Assembly (NCBI GenBank): GCA_016721085.1
Contig: JADKJI010000025.1
Span: 41,826-105,825, forward strand
Reading direction: 5' to 3'
Origin: Chitinophagaceae bacterium
GTDB lineage: Bacteria; Bacteroidota; Bacteroidia; Chitinophagales; Chitinophagaceae
Length of the DNA: 64,000 bases
The translations under genes and the position numbers were made by a program. The notes under the pieces were generated by a model. It was not told the DNA's origin. It saw only the letters and a program-made list of their open reading frames with translations, and did not search any database. Below, one piece after another: positions 54,755 through 63,179 of this stretch (position 1 is the first letter of the stretch; every line of letters begins with the position of its first letter).

Positions 54755-57442
54755 ATGTCAAAATCCATATTCTATACTTCCGAATTTTCCGTGCTTATCC
54801 AGCTCCTAAATGCATCATCAATGCAGGTAGTCATTCATGATCCAGGTCTTAAATGCCAGAAAGATGATACCCTGCAATTTACTTTAACCAGCAATGAAGC
54901 AATGCTGCGTTTACATCTGAACAAATATTCAGCTAATGAAGTAATAATTTTCAATCTAGGCAAATCAACTTTAGAAGGAATTGATACCGCCATTTGTATA
55001 GAATTTAGTGATAGAAAGACTGCAGCAGGAATGAACAAAAGTATCTTTAACTATATATGTAATAAAGATGCCAGCATGCGCTGGATATATCCAACAAATT
55101 TAAAATACCCACATTTTCTTTCTTTTTATAATTTTAATTATTGGAAAGCCAACATATACAAGTTTCTAGTTACAACTGCCTACTTTTTAAAGTTAACATG
55201 GCTAATTCCAAATGGGAAATTATTCATTTATAGTAAGGCACCATTATATTGGCTACAAATACTAAATAAGGACATAGCCCCTAGCTCTTATTCCATTTTT
55301 ACTGGTACTCCAGGTCCTAATAGAAAAGTCGTTATTGCAGAAGCTATTGGAAAACGAGTAACAAATTTTATTAAACTAGCCGTGACAAGTAGGTCTGCAA
55401 AAAATATTATACATGAAGCAGAAATGCTTAACTCATTAACAAACTTTTCAAAAACCATACATTCTATACCAAAAGTTGAGATACTTAATGATTCATGTAT
55501 TAGGTTATCAACAGTTCAAAAAACCAATCCAGAAAAGCAACAATGTTTTTCAAATATACATGCAGATTTTTTATCCTGTTTGTACAAAACCAGCTCCGGG
55601 GTAAGTCATTATAATGAAATCGGTATTTCAATGTTTGTAAAGGAAAGAATCGAGCGTATCGGCAAATACCCCCATTTAGCCACTACAAAGTACGCAAGCA
55701 CCATACTTTTAAAACTCGAAGTTCTCCATGAAAAGTTTAAAAAAGAAAATCCAGTTATTCCGGTAGCTACTATGCACGGTGACTTTACTCCATGGAACTG
55801 CATACTATCTGGAAAAGAATTAAGTGTTTATGATTGGGAATTGGCTGCAGTAGAACACCCAAAACTATTTGATCTTTTCCATTATGTTATACAATCACAG
55901 GTATTTACAAAAAATGCTGATTGCCAGCAAATAGAGATAGCATTGAAGGAAGCACTCGAGCTTTCAGGTAGTTTATCTTTAATCTCCCATTACAAAATTG
56001 ACATAGCTCAACATTTCCAACTATACTTATTACTAAATGCCAGTTATTATTTAGATCTGTACCTGGAACAACAAAATTTGCACAAAGAAGCCTTCCTACT
56101 ATTTAAGGTGTGGAATTATTTCCTTTCTCAAGAACAAGGAGCAAACGATTCGCAACAATTGAGGAATAACTTCATTAGAGAATTTTTTCTTTTCCTTGCT
56201 CCTCACGAGTATTCAGTATTGAAAATTGCTGGAAAACCTATTGCATCACTCTCTTACGAATCAGATATCGACATATTAATAAAGAAAAGCGACAAAGAAG
56301 AAATTCTTAAATGGATATATACTTACTCTGATATTCAAAAGATAAAGTGCATAAAGAAGTCCTTCATGACAACTGTACAAATCTTTTTTTTAGATACAAG
56401 CTTCCTTAGCGTTGATCTTTTACATGATTTTCACAGAAAGGATATTTGTTATATAAATAAATATATTCTACTGAGCGGAATTATAAAAGAGAATGGAATA
56501 AAGATACTTCCACCCGCTTATGACTACCTATATATTTTCCTTTTTTATCAAATTAACAATTCATCTGTACCCGAAAAATACACGGGCCATTTTAAAAATT
56601 TAATGGAGGCAGATGAAAAAATGATTCTCGACACACTAAAAACAAATAGCGGCATTACAGCGAAAAGACTAGAAGAAACTTTTGCTTTTACACCCGAAAT
56701 AAAAAACCAAATAATTGCTCATTTGAAGACACTATCCTCCAATGGTCCAATTAAACGGTTATTCAGATTTTTTGAATACCAGATGAACGTATTAAAGGAT
56801 CTTTTACGCAACAAGGGGTTTGTACTTACTTTCAGTGGGGTAGATGGAGCAGGAAAATCAACAATACTCTTTGAAGTAAAAGAGATGCTGCAGAAAAAAT
56901 ATCGCATGAAGGTTGTTATTATAAGGCATCGCCCCAGTCTTTTACCAATAATTAGTGCGTGGAAATATGGAAAGGAAGAAGCTGATAAAAGATGTGTAGA
57001 ATCATTGCCACGCCAGGGCAAGAACAAAAACGTATTATCGTCTCTGGCCAGATTCGCTTATTACTATTCAGATTATCTTTTGGGCCAGGTAATAATCTAT
57101 TTTAAATATACTTTAAGAGGCTATGTTGTTTTATATGATAGGTATTATTTCGATTTTATTGTTGATAGCAAAAGAAGTAATATTTCCTTAAATAAAGGGG
57201 TAATCAAAAAACTTTATCGTTTTGTTTTTAAACCCCAACTGAATATTTTTCTCTACGCGAAACCTGAAATAATTCTACAGAGAAAAAAAGAGTTATCAGC
57301 TAGTGATATCACATCTCTTACGAGTGAATATAAGCATTTGTTTAATGAATTAGGAACTCCACCACAATATATGTGCATAGAAAATATAGAAAAAGCAAAA
57401 ACTATTTTCAAAATCGAACATGCAGTAATACAACTTCAATAA
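54755..57442 (+). CDS. Three-part fusion: APH-like kinase, nucleotidyltransferase-like and thymidylate kinase-like domains
   Basis: The 895-residue cytosolic protein appears to join three modules. Residues about 160-460 look like an aminoglycoside/choline kinase: TMHGDFTPWNCIL (catalytic loop, near 337) and VYDWELAAVEHPKLFDLFHY. About 470-620 resembles a nucleotidyltransferase (YESDIDILIKKSDKEEIL near 500, then FLSVDLLHDFHRKD). About 685-890 is a P-loop kinase like thymidylate kinase (TFSGVDGAGKSTILFEV near 691, VLYDRYYFDFIVDSKRSN). The first 160 residues are unassigned. Its place in the EPS operon suggests it phosphorylates or activates a sugar or lipid-linked precursor, but no substrate can be named. 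Confidence 0.78.
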   Translation: MSKSIFYTSEFSVLIQLLNASSMQVVIHDPGLKCQKDDTLQFTLTSNEAMLRLHLNKYSANEVIIFNLGKSTLEGIDTAICIEFSDRKTAAGMNKSIFNYICNKDASMRWIYPTNLKYPHFLSFYNFNYWKANIYKFLVTTAYFLKLTWLIPNGKLFIYSKAPLYWLQILNKDIAPSSYSIFTGTPGPNRKVVIAEAIGKRVTNFIKLAVTSRSAKNIIHEAEMLNSLTNFSKTIHSIPKVEILNDSCIRLSTVQKTNPEKQQCFSNIHADFLSCLYKTSSGVSHYNEIGISMFVKERIERIGKYPHLATTKYASTILLKLEVLHEKFKKENPVIPVATMHGDFTPWNCILSGKELSVYDWELAAVEHPKLFDLFHYVIQSQVFTKNADCQQIEIALKEALELSGSLSLISHYKIDIAQHFQLYLLLNASYYLDLYLEQQNLHKEAFLLFKVWNYFLSQEQGANDSQQLRNNFIREFFLFLAPHEYSVLKIAGKPIASLSYESDIDILIKKSDKEEILKWIYTYSDIQKIKCIKKSFMTTVQIFFLDTSFLSVDLLHDFHRKDICYINKYILLSGIIKENGIKILPPAYDYLYIFLFYQINNSSVPEKYTGHFKNLMEADEKMILDTLKTNSGITAKRLEETFAFTPEIKNQIIAHLKTLSSNGPIKRLFRFFEYQMNVLKDLLRNKGFVLTFSGVDGAGKSTILFEVKEMLQKKYRMKVVIIRHRPSLLPIISAWKYGKEEADKRCVESLPRQGKNKNVLSSLARFAYYYSDYLLGQVIIYFKYTLRGYVVLYDRYYFDFIVDSKRSNISLNKGVIKKLYRFVFKPQLNIFLYAKPEIILQRKKELSASDITSLTSEYKHLFNELGTPPQYMCIENIEKAKTIFKIEHAVIQLQ

Positions 57443-57458
57443 CCCTAATAAAATCGAT

Positions 57459-58415
57459 ATGAAAACTATATTAGCTTCCGTTTATGCGGTAAATCCCTTC
57501 AAAGGTTCTGAAGATGGTACGGGTTGGAATCTTATTCTTCAAATAGCTAGATTCAACAAAGTTATTGCTATAACAAGAGAAAATAACCGCCCCCATATTG
57601 AGAGATATTTGCAAGAAAATGATGTTCCGGAAATATCAAATATTCATTTCGAATATTATGATCTTCCTTATTGGGCTCGGTTTTGGAAACGTGGTAACAA
57701 GGGGGCTTTGTTATACTATTATTTATGGCAATTCTTTTTACCTAGGTTCGTCAGAAAGCAAAAATTACAATTCGATATAGTACACAATTTGAATTTCCAC
57801 AATGACTGGACGCCTTCAATGCTTTGGAAATTTAAAAAACCATTTGTTTGGGGCCCAGTAGGCCACCACCCACAAATTCCAAAAGAGTATATTCTGCCCG
57901 TTTATGGAACCAAAAAATGGCTATTAGATAGTCTTCGTTGGCAAGCAAAAAAATTCTTTTGGAATATAGATCCATTATTGTCAATAACTAAGAAAAAAGC
58001 AGATTATATACTTGCCATTAATTCGGATGTAAATAAAAAATTACATGTTACTAAATCAAAATTGGTGCTAATGCCTGCAGTAGCCACTAATGACATGTTA
58101 CAAGTGAATATTCAATCAGCCCAATTCAAAATAATTTCTGTAGGTCGTTTTGTAGCCTTAAAAGGGTTTGATGTAACAATTAAATCTTTTGCGAATTTCT
58201 ATCATCAGCTACCTGTAGAGAAAAAAAGTGCCGTAAAACTTGTACTAGTGGGAAATGGCCCAGAGCTTCCCTTCTTGAAGAAGCTAATAGAATCATTAGG
58301 TATTAAAGATGCGGTAGAAATAATTCTTTGGGTAGAGAGAGAAGAAATGAACCGACTATACTCAGAAGCCAGTTTGTTCTTTTTTCCATCTCATGAAGGG
58401 GAAAAAAATATATGA
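57459..58415 (+). CDS. GT4-type glycosyltransferase, C-terminally truncated
   Basis: The 318-residue GT-B protein has the N-terminal half (VNPFKGSEDGTGWNLILQI, FVWGPVGHHPQIPKEY) and the start of the donor domain (IISVGRFVALKGFDVTIKSF, LVLVGNGPELPFL, ASLFFFPSHEGE). It ends abruptly at the position where the EX7E motif should run, lacking about 80-90 residues. No continuation is found in other frames. The next gene starts inside its last codons. Most likely it is non-functional, or the assembly has lost a segment here. If intact it would add one sugar to the repeat unit. Confidence 0.83.
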   Translation: MKTILASVYAVNPFKGSEDGTGWNLILQIARFNKVIAITRENNRPHIERYLQENDVPEISNIHFEYYDLPYWARFWKRGNKGALLYYYLWQFFLPRFVRKQKLQFDIVHNLNFHNDWTPSMLWKFKKPFVWGPVGHHPQIPKEYILPVYGTKKWLLDSLRWQAKKFFWNIDPLLSITKKKADYILAINSDVNKKLHVTKSKLVLMPAVATNDMLQVNIQSAQFKIISVGRFVALKGFDVTIKSFANFYHQLPVEKKSAVKLVLVGNGPELPFLKKLIESLGIKDAVEIILWVEREEMNRLYSEASLFFFPSHEGEKNI

Positions 58416-59553
58416 GACTATTTCCTAAGAAAATAATTTTTGTTCATTTACTGAATGATTATAGTGGAAGTCCACTTGTATTGTCGCAGGTCATTAATTC
58501 TCTGTCTGAGGAAGAATATGAAAAGATTCTTTTTACTTCTACCTCTTCAAACAGTGGCTTTCTTAGTAATCTTAATGGAGTAGAAACAAAAACATTTTGG
58601 TATAGCTGGTCATCCAACCCCTGGTGGAGGCTTATTACCTATTCCATCAGTCAGTCAATTCTCTTTTTTAGACTTCTTTCATACTGGAGAAAAGATGTTG
58701 TTATATACGTCAATACACTTTTGCCATTTGGCGCTGCGCTAGCAGGAAAGTTTATGGGCAAAAAAGTAATATATCATGTCCACGAAACAAGCATGAAACC
58801 ACCTTTACTAAAAAAATTCTTACGATTTGTAGCAAATTCAACTGCTAACGGGATACTTCATGTATCAAATTATCTTGCTCAAAAGGAAAATTTCCCTGGC
58901 ACTAAAAATAAAGTGCTCTATAATACTCTTTCTCATGAATGCATTCTAGAATCCCAAAAATATTTACGGGAAGCCATTCCAAAAGACAGCTTTCGGGTAT
59001 TAATGTTATGTTCATTAAAAAAGTATAAAGGGGTGGATGATTTTTTTATGCTAGCTCACCAAATGCCATCTGTAAATTTCGAGTTGGTATTAAATGCCAC
59101 TGAAGAAGAAGTTTCCGAATATGTTTCAATCGCTGGAAAACCAGCAAATTTGGAAGTACACTCCTTTCAAAAGAATGTACATCCCTTTACCAAAAGAGTT
59201 CTTTGGTTCTTAACTTATCTCACCCAGATCAATGGATAGAAACGTTTGGAATGACTGCACTCGAAGCAATGTATTATAAACTTCCGGTGATTGTGCCAAC
59301 CGTTGGAGGTATTGCTGAAATAGTTGAAAATGGTTACAACGGGTTCCATTTAGATTATAGGTCACTAAATGAAATGCAAGAAAAAATTGAAGAGCTGGTA
59401 ATAAATAAGAGTCTTTACAATACCCTGTCAGAAAACGCATTTAAGTATGCACAAAAATTTAACGAATCGGAATACAGGGAAAATCTTAATGGGCTTGTAA
59501 GGGAATTTATTCAAAATTCTGATCCTGTACAGAAATCAATACTACTACGATGA
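58412..59553 (+). CDS. Glycosyltransferase, GT4-type (frameshifted)
   Basis: The N-terminal part shows HLLNDYSGSPLVLSQVINSL, VIYVNTLLPFGAALAGKFMG and VIYHVHETSMKPPLL; the donor half begins FRVLMLCSLKKYKGVDDF. The frame stops at 59239 after YLTQING. Adding one A to 59192-59195 restores SSLVLNLSHPDQWIETFG, then MTALEAMYYKLPVIVPTVGG (EX7E), to 59553. Total is about 380 residues. It should transfer a sugar onto the lipid-linked unit. Overlaps by 4 bases with both neighbours. Confidence 0.87.
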
Positions 59554-60759
59554 AAAAGGAAAACACTTCTAAAAAAACAATAGCTATTATTGGTACAGTT
59601 GGGATACCCGCAAAATATGGTGGTTTTGAAACGTTGGCAGAACACCTGGTAAGGCATCTTACAGAAGAATACAACGTAATAGTATATTGTACAAGTAAAA
59701 AGTATCCTAAAGAGCAAAGGGTTAAAGAATACCTTGGTGCTAAACTTGTTTATCTGCCAATTGATGCAAATGGCATTCAAAGTATCTTATATGATTGCCT
59801 TTCAATCTTTCATGCTATCTTTTTTGCGGACGCCTTACTAGTATTGGGTGTTTCAGGTGGAATAATGTTGCCGTTTGTAAGATGGTTTACCAATAGGCGC
59901 CTCATAGTTTCAATTGATGGTATAGAATGGAAAAGAGCAAAGTGGATTAGGCCTGCTAAATGGTATTTATGGTGGGCAAGAAGATTGCTGTAAAATATTC
60001 ACATGCAGATATCTCAGATAATGAATCGATTCAAGATTATACAGCGTATCGATATAAGACATTAAGCCATATTATTGAATATGGAGCAGATCATACTATG
60101 AAGGTTCAACCTACGGAAGACCATTACTCTATGTATCCCTTTTTGAAAAAACCATATGCCTTTAAAGTTTGTCGAATTGAACCCGAAAACAATATTCATA
60201 CAGTATTAAGCATTCAGCACTACTTCAAAATTCCTCTTATCATGATAGGTAATTGGAATAACAGTGAATATGGCAGACATCTAAAAGAAAACTTATGGCA
60301 AACATCCCAACATTATACTTCTAGATCCCATATGATCAAGGCAAACTAGATCTTATAAGAAGTAATGCCGCATTATATGTTCATGGACATAGTGCTGGTG
60401 GCACCAATCCTTCACTGGTAGAGGCAATGTACCTTGGATTACCCTTGATAGCTTTTCATGTATCATACAACAAGACAACTACAGAAAATAAAGCTTGGTA
60501 TTTTCATGATGAAATTGAACTTACTACTATTATAGAAAATTGTAATTCGGATTCGCTAAAAATGAATGCCAGCTTGATGAAGGAAATAGCCGATCGGAGA
60601 TATACATGGAAAATTATCTCTAGTAAATATAGGTTCCTCATACAGCAGGTTTTTGCTTCAAAAGAAAAAGTTACGGTATCCCCAATAAGAAACGACTTAA
60701 AAGAAAAGGAATTGGTCGAAATGGAACTGGGTCATCTTGCATATCCTACAATGTTTTAA
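59550..60759 (+). CDS. DUF1972-type glycosyltransferase (several frameshifts)
   Basis: Three fragments form one rhamnosyltransferase-like enzyme of about 400 residues: IAIIGTVGIPAKYGGFETLA and SIDGIEWKRAKWI (to 59993); KYSHADISDNESIQDY and FKVCRIEPENNIHTVL (59960-60349); then LDLIRSNAALYVHGHSAGGT, NPSLVEAMYLGLPLIAFH (to 60759). One missing A at about 59978 restores WWAKKIAVKYSHADIS. At least two more indels near 60290-60345 are needed to read YGKHPNIILLDP into YDQGKLD. The family commonly adds the second sugar of the repeat unit. The breaks cluster strongly here. Confidence 0.84.
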
Positions 60760-60773
60760 GAAAAAAGATAATC

Positions 60774-61868
60774 ATGAAACCTCTTACATACGATATACTG
60801 ATTAGTTTTAGCTGTAGTACAATTATCAGTCTTCTTTTGATTCCACAGATAATTCGATTTAGCAAAAAATTTAACCTGGTTGACAAACCGGATGAGCGGA
60901 AAGTGCATATTATCCCAATAGCAAGGCTAGCAGGGATAGCGATATTTTTTGCTTCACTATTCGGTGTACTCTTTAGCAATTATGGAAGAGCAGCCATTAG
61001 TGATTTGCCGATATATTTCTCAGCGGTTGCCGGAATGTTTTTATTGGGCATTTGGGATGACTTAAAAAACATCAGCGCAAAACTTCGCTTCTTGCTTCAA
61101 ATTGGTATTTCTCTTTCAATAGCATTCTCTGGTATAAGATTAACATCTTTGCACGGAATTCTTGGCATCCAAGAGCTGTCCATTTTTTGGCAATACCTCG
61201 TTAGTGTTCTTATTATAGTTGGTGTAACAAATGCATTCAATTTGATTGATGGTATTGACGGTCTGGCAGGTGGTTTGGCCCTAATTAGTATTGTAGCCCT
61301 GGCAATTGTAGCCTATTTGTTAGATTTTAATTCTTTACTAATCGTATATATAGCACTAGCTGGCGCTTTGATTGGATTTCTGTATTACAACTTTAGTCCT
61401 GCTAAAATATTTATGGGAGATGGTGGATCTGTTATGCTTGGCTTTTTTATCAGTAGCTCAGGAATACTTCTTATTGAAACATCTCTTTTACATCCAGGAA
61501 AAGTAGAACCATCAAGAGTGGCATTAATAGTTACGGCCTTATTAATTATCCCTGTATTTGATACTGTTCGGGTATTTATGGGAAGGATGTTTAAGGGAAT
61601 CTCGCCATTCAAGGCTGACAAAACACATATACATCATTTATTCTTGATAGCTGGATTAAACCACCGTAAAACTTGTTATTTCCTGTATTCATTCGCCTTT
61701 TTACTTCTAATTATTTCCTTCTTTGCTCCCATTCATACATATATCTCAATTACCATTTTTTTGATGGTGTTTTTATTCAATATTATAACTGAAATACTAC
61801 GGATAAATCAAGGAGTCGAGAAATGGTTGAAAATAATTCATAAAATGGAAAAAGGAGAGGTGCTTTAA
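60774..61868 (+). CDS. MraY/WecA-family undecaprenyl-phosphate sugar-1-phosphate transferase
   Basis: The 364-residue protein has about ten membrane segments and the WecA/TagO motifs: LVDKPDERKVH, FLLGIWDDLKNISAKLR (Asp pair), FNLIDGIDGLAGGLA, IFMGDGGSVMLGFF, DTVRVFMGR and DKTHIHHLFLIAG (HIHH loop). It should start repeat-unit synthesis by moving a GlcNAc-1-phosphate type group from a UDP-sugar to undecaprenyl phosphate. It is the last enzyme gene of the locus, 15 bases after the DUF1972 gene, and is intact. Confidence 0.94.
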   Translation: MKPLTYDILISFSCSTIISLLLIPQIIRFSKKFNLVDKPDERKVHIIPIARLAGIAIFFASLFGVLFSNYGRAAISDLPIYFSAVAGMFLLGIWDDLKNISAKLRFLLQIGISLSIAFSGIRLTSLHGILGIQELSIFWQYLVSVLIIVGVTNAFNLIDGIDGLAGGLALISIVALAIVAYLLDFNSLLIVYIALAGALIGFLYYNFSPAKIFMGDGGSVMLGFFISSSGILLIETSLLHPGKVEPSRVALIVTALLIIPVFDTVRVFMGRMFKGISPFKADKTHIHHLFLIAGLNHRKTCYFLYSFAFLLLIISFFAPIHTYISITIFLMVFLFNIITEILRINQGVEKWLKIIHKMEKGEVL

Positions 61869-62481
61869 TTTTAATCAAACTGAATGACTAAGTAGCAGAC
61901 TTCTTTAATGGACTCCTAATACAAACTGGCTAATTATGAAAGAACAAAGAATAATGTTTGTTATAAGGAGTGTTCCCCTTCATTAATATTTCTGACTTCA
62001 GTATTTGCTTGGTTTCAAAAAAAGTAAATGCTTTTCTTAAGGTAAATTCTGCCTTGTCTCATTTAGACCAACATCCTAACTTCGTCTTCTAATATTATAG
62101 AAGATCTGATTGCTCTTGATATTTTAATGATTTAAATATCAGATTCAAAGGCCAAATCCTAAATTCATGCAATCTACTTCAAACATAGAGTACATATACG
62201 GTTTCAACTAGATAGTTGCCAATTTTCTTCTTAATAAGACAATCTATGTATATACAAGCACTTCGTTAGATGTCTTAGAAGGTTGGAGACTTTATGCAAT
62301 TTCAATCCTTTATAGGTCAGCTAAAAGAAGAATTCTTGTAACTAAGACTCAGCTACTAAGTAGAACTCATTAGATTTCACCCAAACTCAAGCTAATTAAA
62401 GTGCTTATAATGCAATAGTAACTACCGAAAAATCGTTTTTATTAATATTGAATCTTGCCCTCTTTATTTCAAAATGGTACT
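61869..62481. other. Gene-free region after the polysaccharide enzymes
   Basis: More than 600 AT-rich bases with no supported gene. A 16-codon frame at about 61936-61986 (MKEQRIMFVIRSVPLH) looks like the first codons of a lost gene but is too short to call. A weak inverted repeat TCTTCTA/TAGAAGA lies near 62083-62104. No promoter was identified for the receiver gene that follows. Confidence 0.45.
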
Positions 62482-62856
62482 ATGTCAAACCAAAAATCCT
62501 TGAAATTTTTCCTTGTTGATGATGACGTATTTTGTCTCAACCTTTATCAGCAATTTCTTGAAAAACTGGGGTATTCGGAAATAGAATGCTTTAATAGAGG
62601 TAAAGACTGTATTGATAATTTGCAAAATCGCCCCGATATTATTTTTCTTGATTATAGCATGGATGAAATGAATGGCATTGAAGTGCTTCAAGCTATCAAA
62701 TTATTTGATGAGTCCATCACTGTCATATTCATTTCGGGACAAGAAAATGTTGAAGTGGCTGTAGCCGCACTTAAATATGGCGCCTACGATTATATTGTAA
62801 AATCAAAAATCACTCCTTCCTTACTTCAATCTATAATTGATCGTTTAGTTTTCTGA
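62482..62856 (+). CDS. Stand-alone receiver (CheY-like) protein at the right end of the EPS locus
   Basis: The 124-residue protein is one receiver domain with no output: FFLVDDDVFCLNLYQQFLEK, phospho-acceptor Asp in DIIFLDYSMDEMNG (near residue 55), Ser in VIFISGQE, and Lys in YDYIVKS. It shares the unusual stretches VDDxxFCLxLY, PDIxFLDY and ISGQExxxVAVxALKxGAxDY with the 46385 protein, so the two are paralogues. I start at ATG 62482 (MSNQKSLKFF); a longer reading to 62455 is possible. Adjacent gene-free regions suggest it has its own promoter. Confidence 0.87.
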   Translation: MSNQKSLKFFLVDDDVFCLNLYQQFLEKLGYSEIECFNRGKDCIDNLQNRPDIIFLDYSMDEMNGIEVLQAIKLFDESITVIFISGQENVEVAVAALKYGAYDYIVKSKITPSLLQSIIDRLVF

Positions 62857-62954
62857 TAAAGAAGTCGTTACAAAACCTATCAAAAATCTCTCTTTGGAAA
62901 AGTAGAGCAGCTTTAGGTATTTAACCCACATTTTATATTTTGTACTTTATTTAC

Positions 62955-62986
62955 TCAAAGAAAAGACCCGGATAGTATCCGGGTCT
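62955..62986 (-). terminator. Terminator of the right-edge T9SS gene
   Basis: AGACCCGGAT (62964-62973), AGT, ATCCGGGTCT (62977-62986) is a perfect ten-base stem. On the minus strand it is followed by TTTTCTTTG. It lies 194 bases past the stop of the minus-strand gene; it could also stop transcription of the plus-strand receiver gene. Confidence 0.75.
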
Positions 62987-63179
62987 GCCCTATATAATCG
63001 ATTTCTAATCCATTTACTTAGTAAGAGTTCATCACTAACTGATACTAGATCTGGTGTCACTTAATTCTGCGTCTATATTGCTGATTTTGAAATTGCTATT
63101 ATACACCTGCTTCTTTTAAAATCTTTTCATAGACCTGACATTTCAGCTATCCCGACAAAAGGTTCGGGCTTTCAATTTC
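62987..63179. other. Intergenic region, 3' of the T9SS gene
   Basis: No gene is visible. A small stem CCCGA/TCGGG-like sequence lies near 63152-63170; with no T-tract it is not called as a terminator. Confidence 0.4.

Noticed and set aside
46385..61868. Genomic island with integrase or IS ends around the EPS locus
   Set aside because: No integrase, transposase, tRNA or flanking direct repeats were seen; base composition is somewhat more AT-rich but this is usual for such loci.
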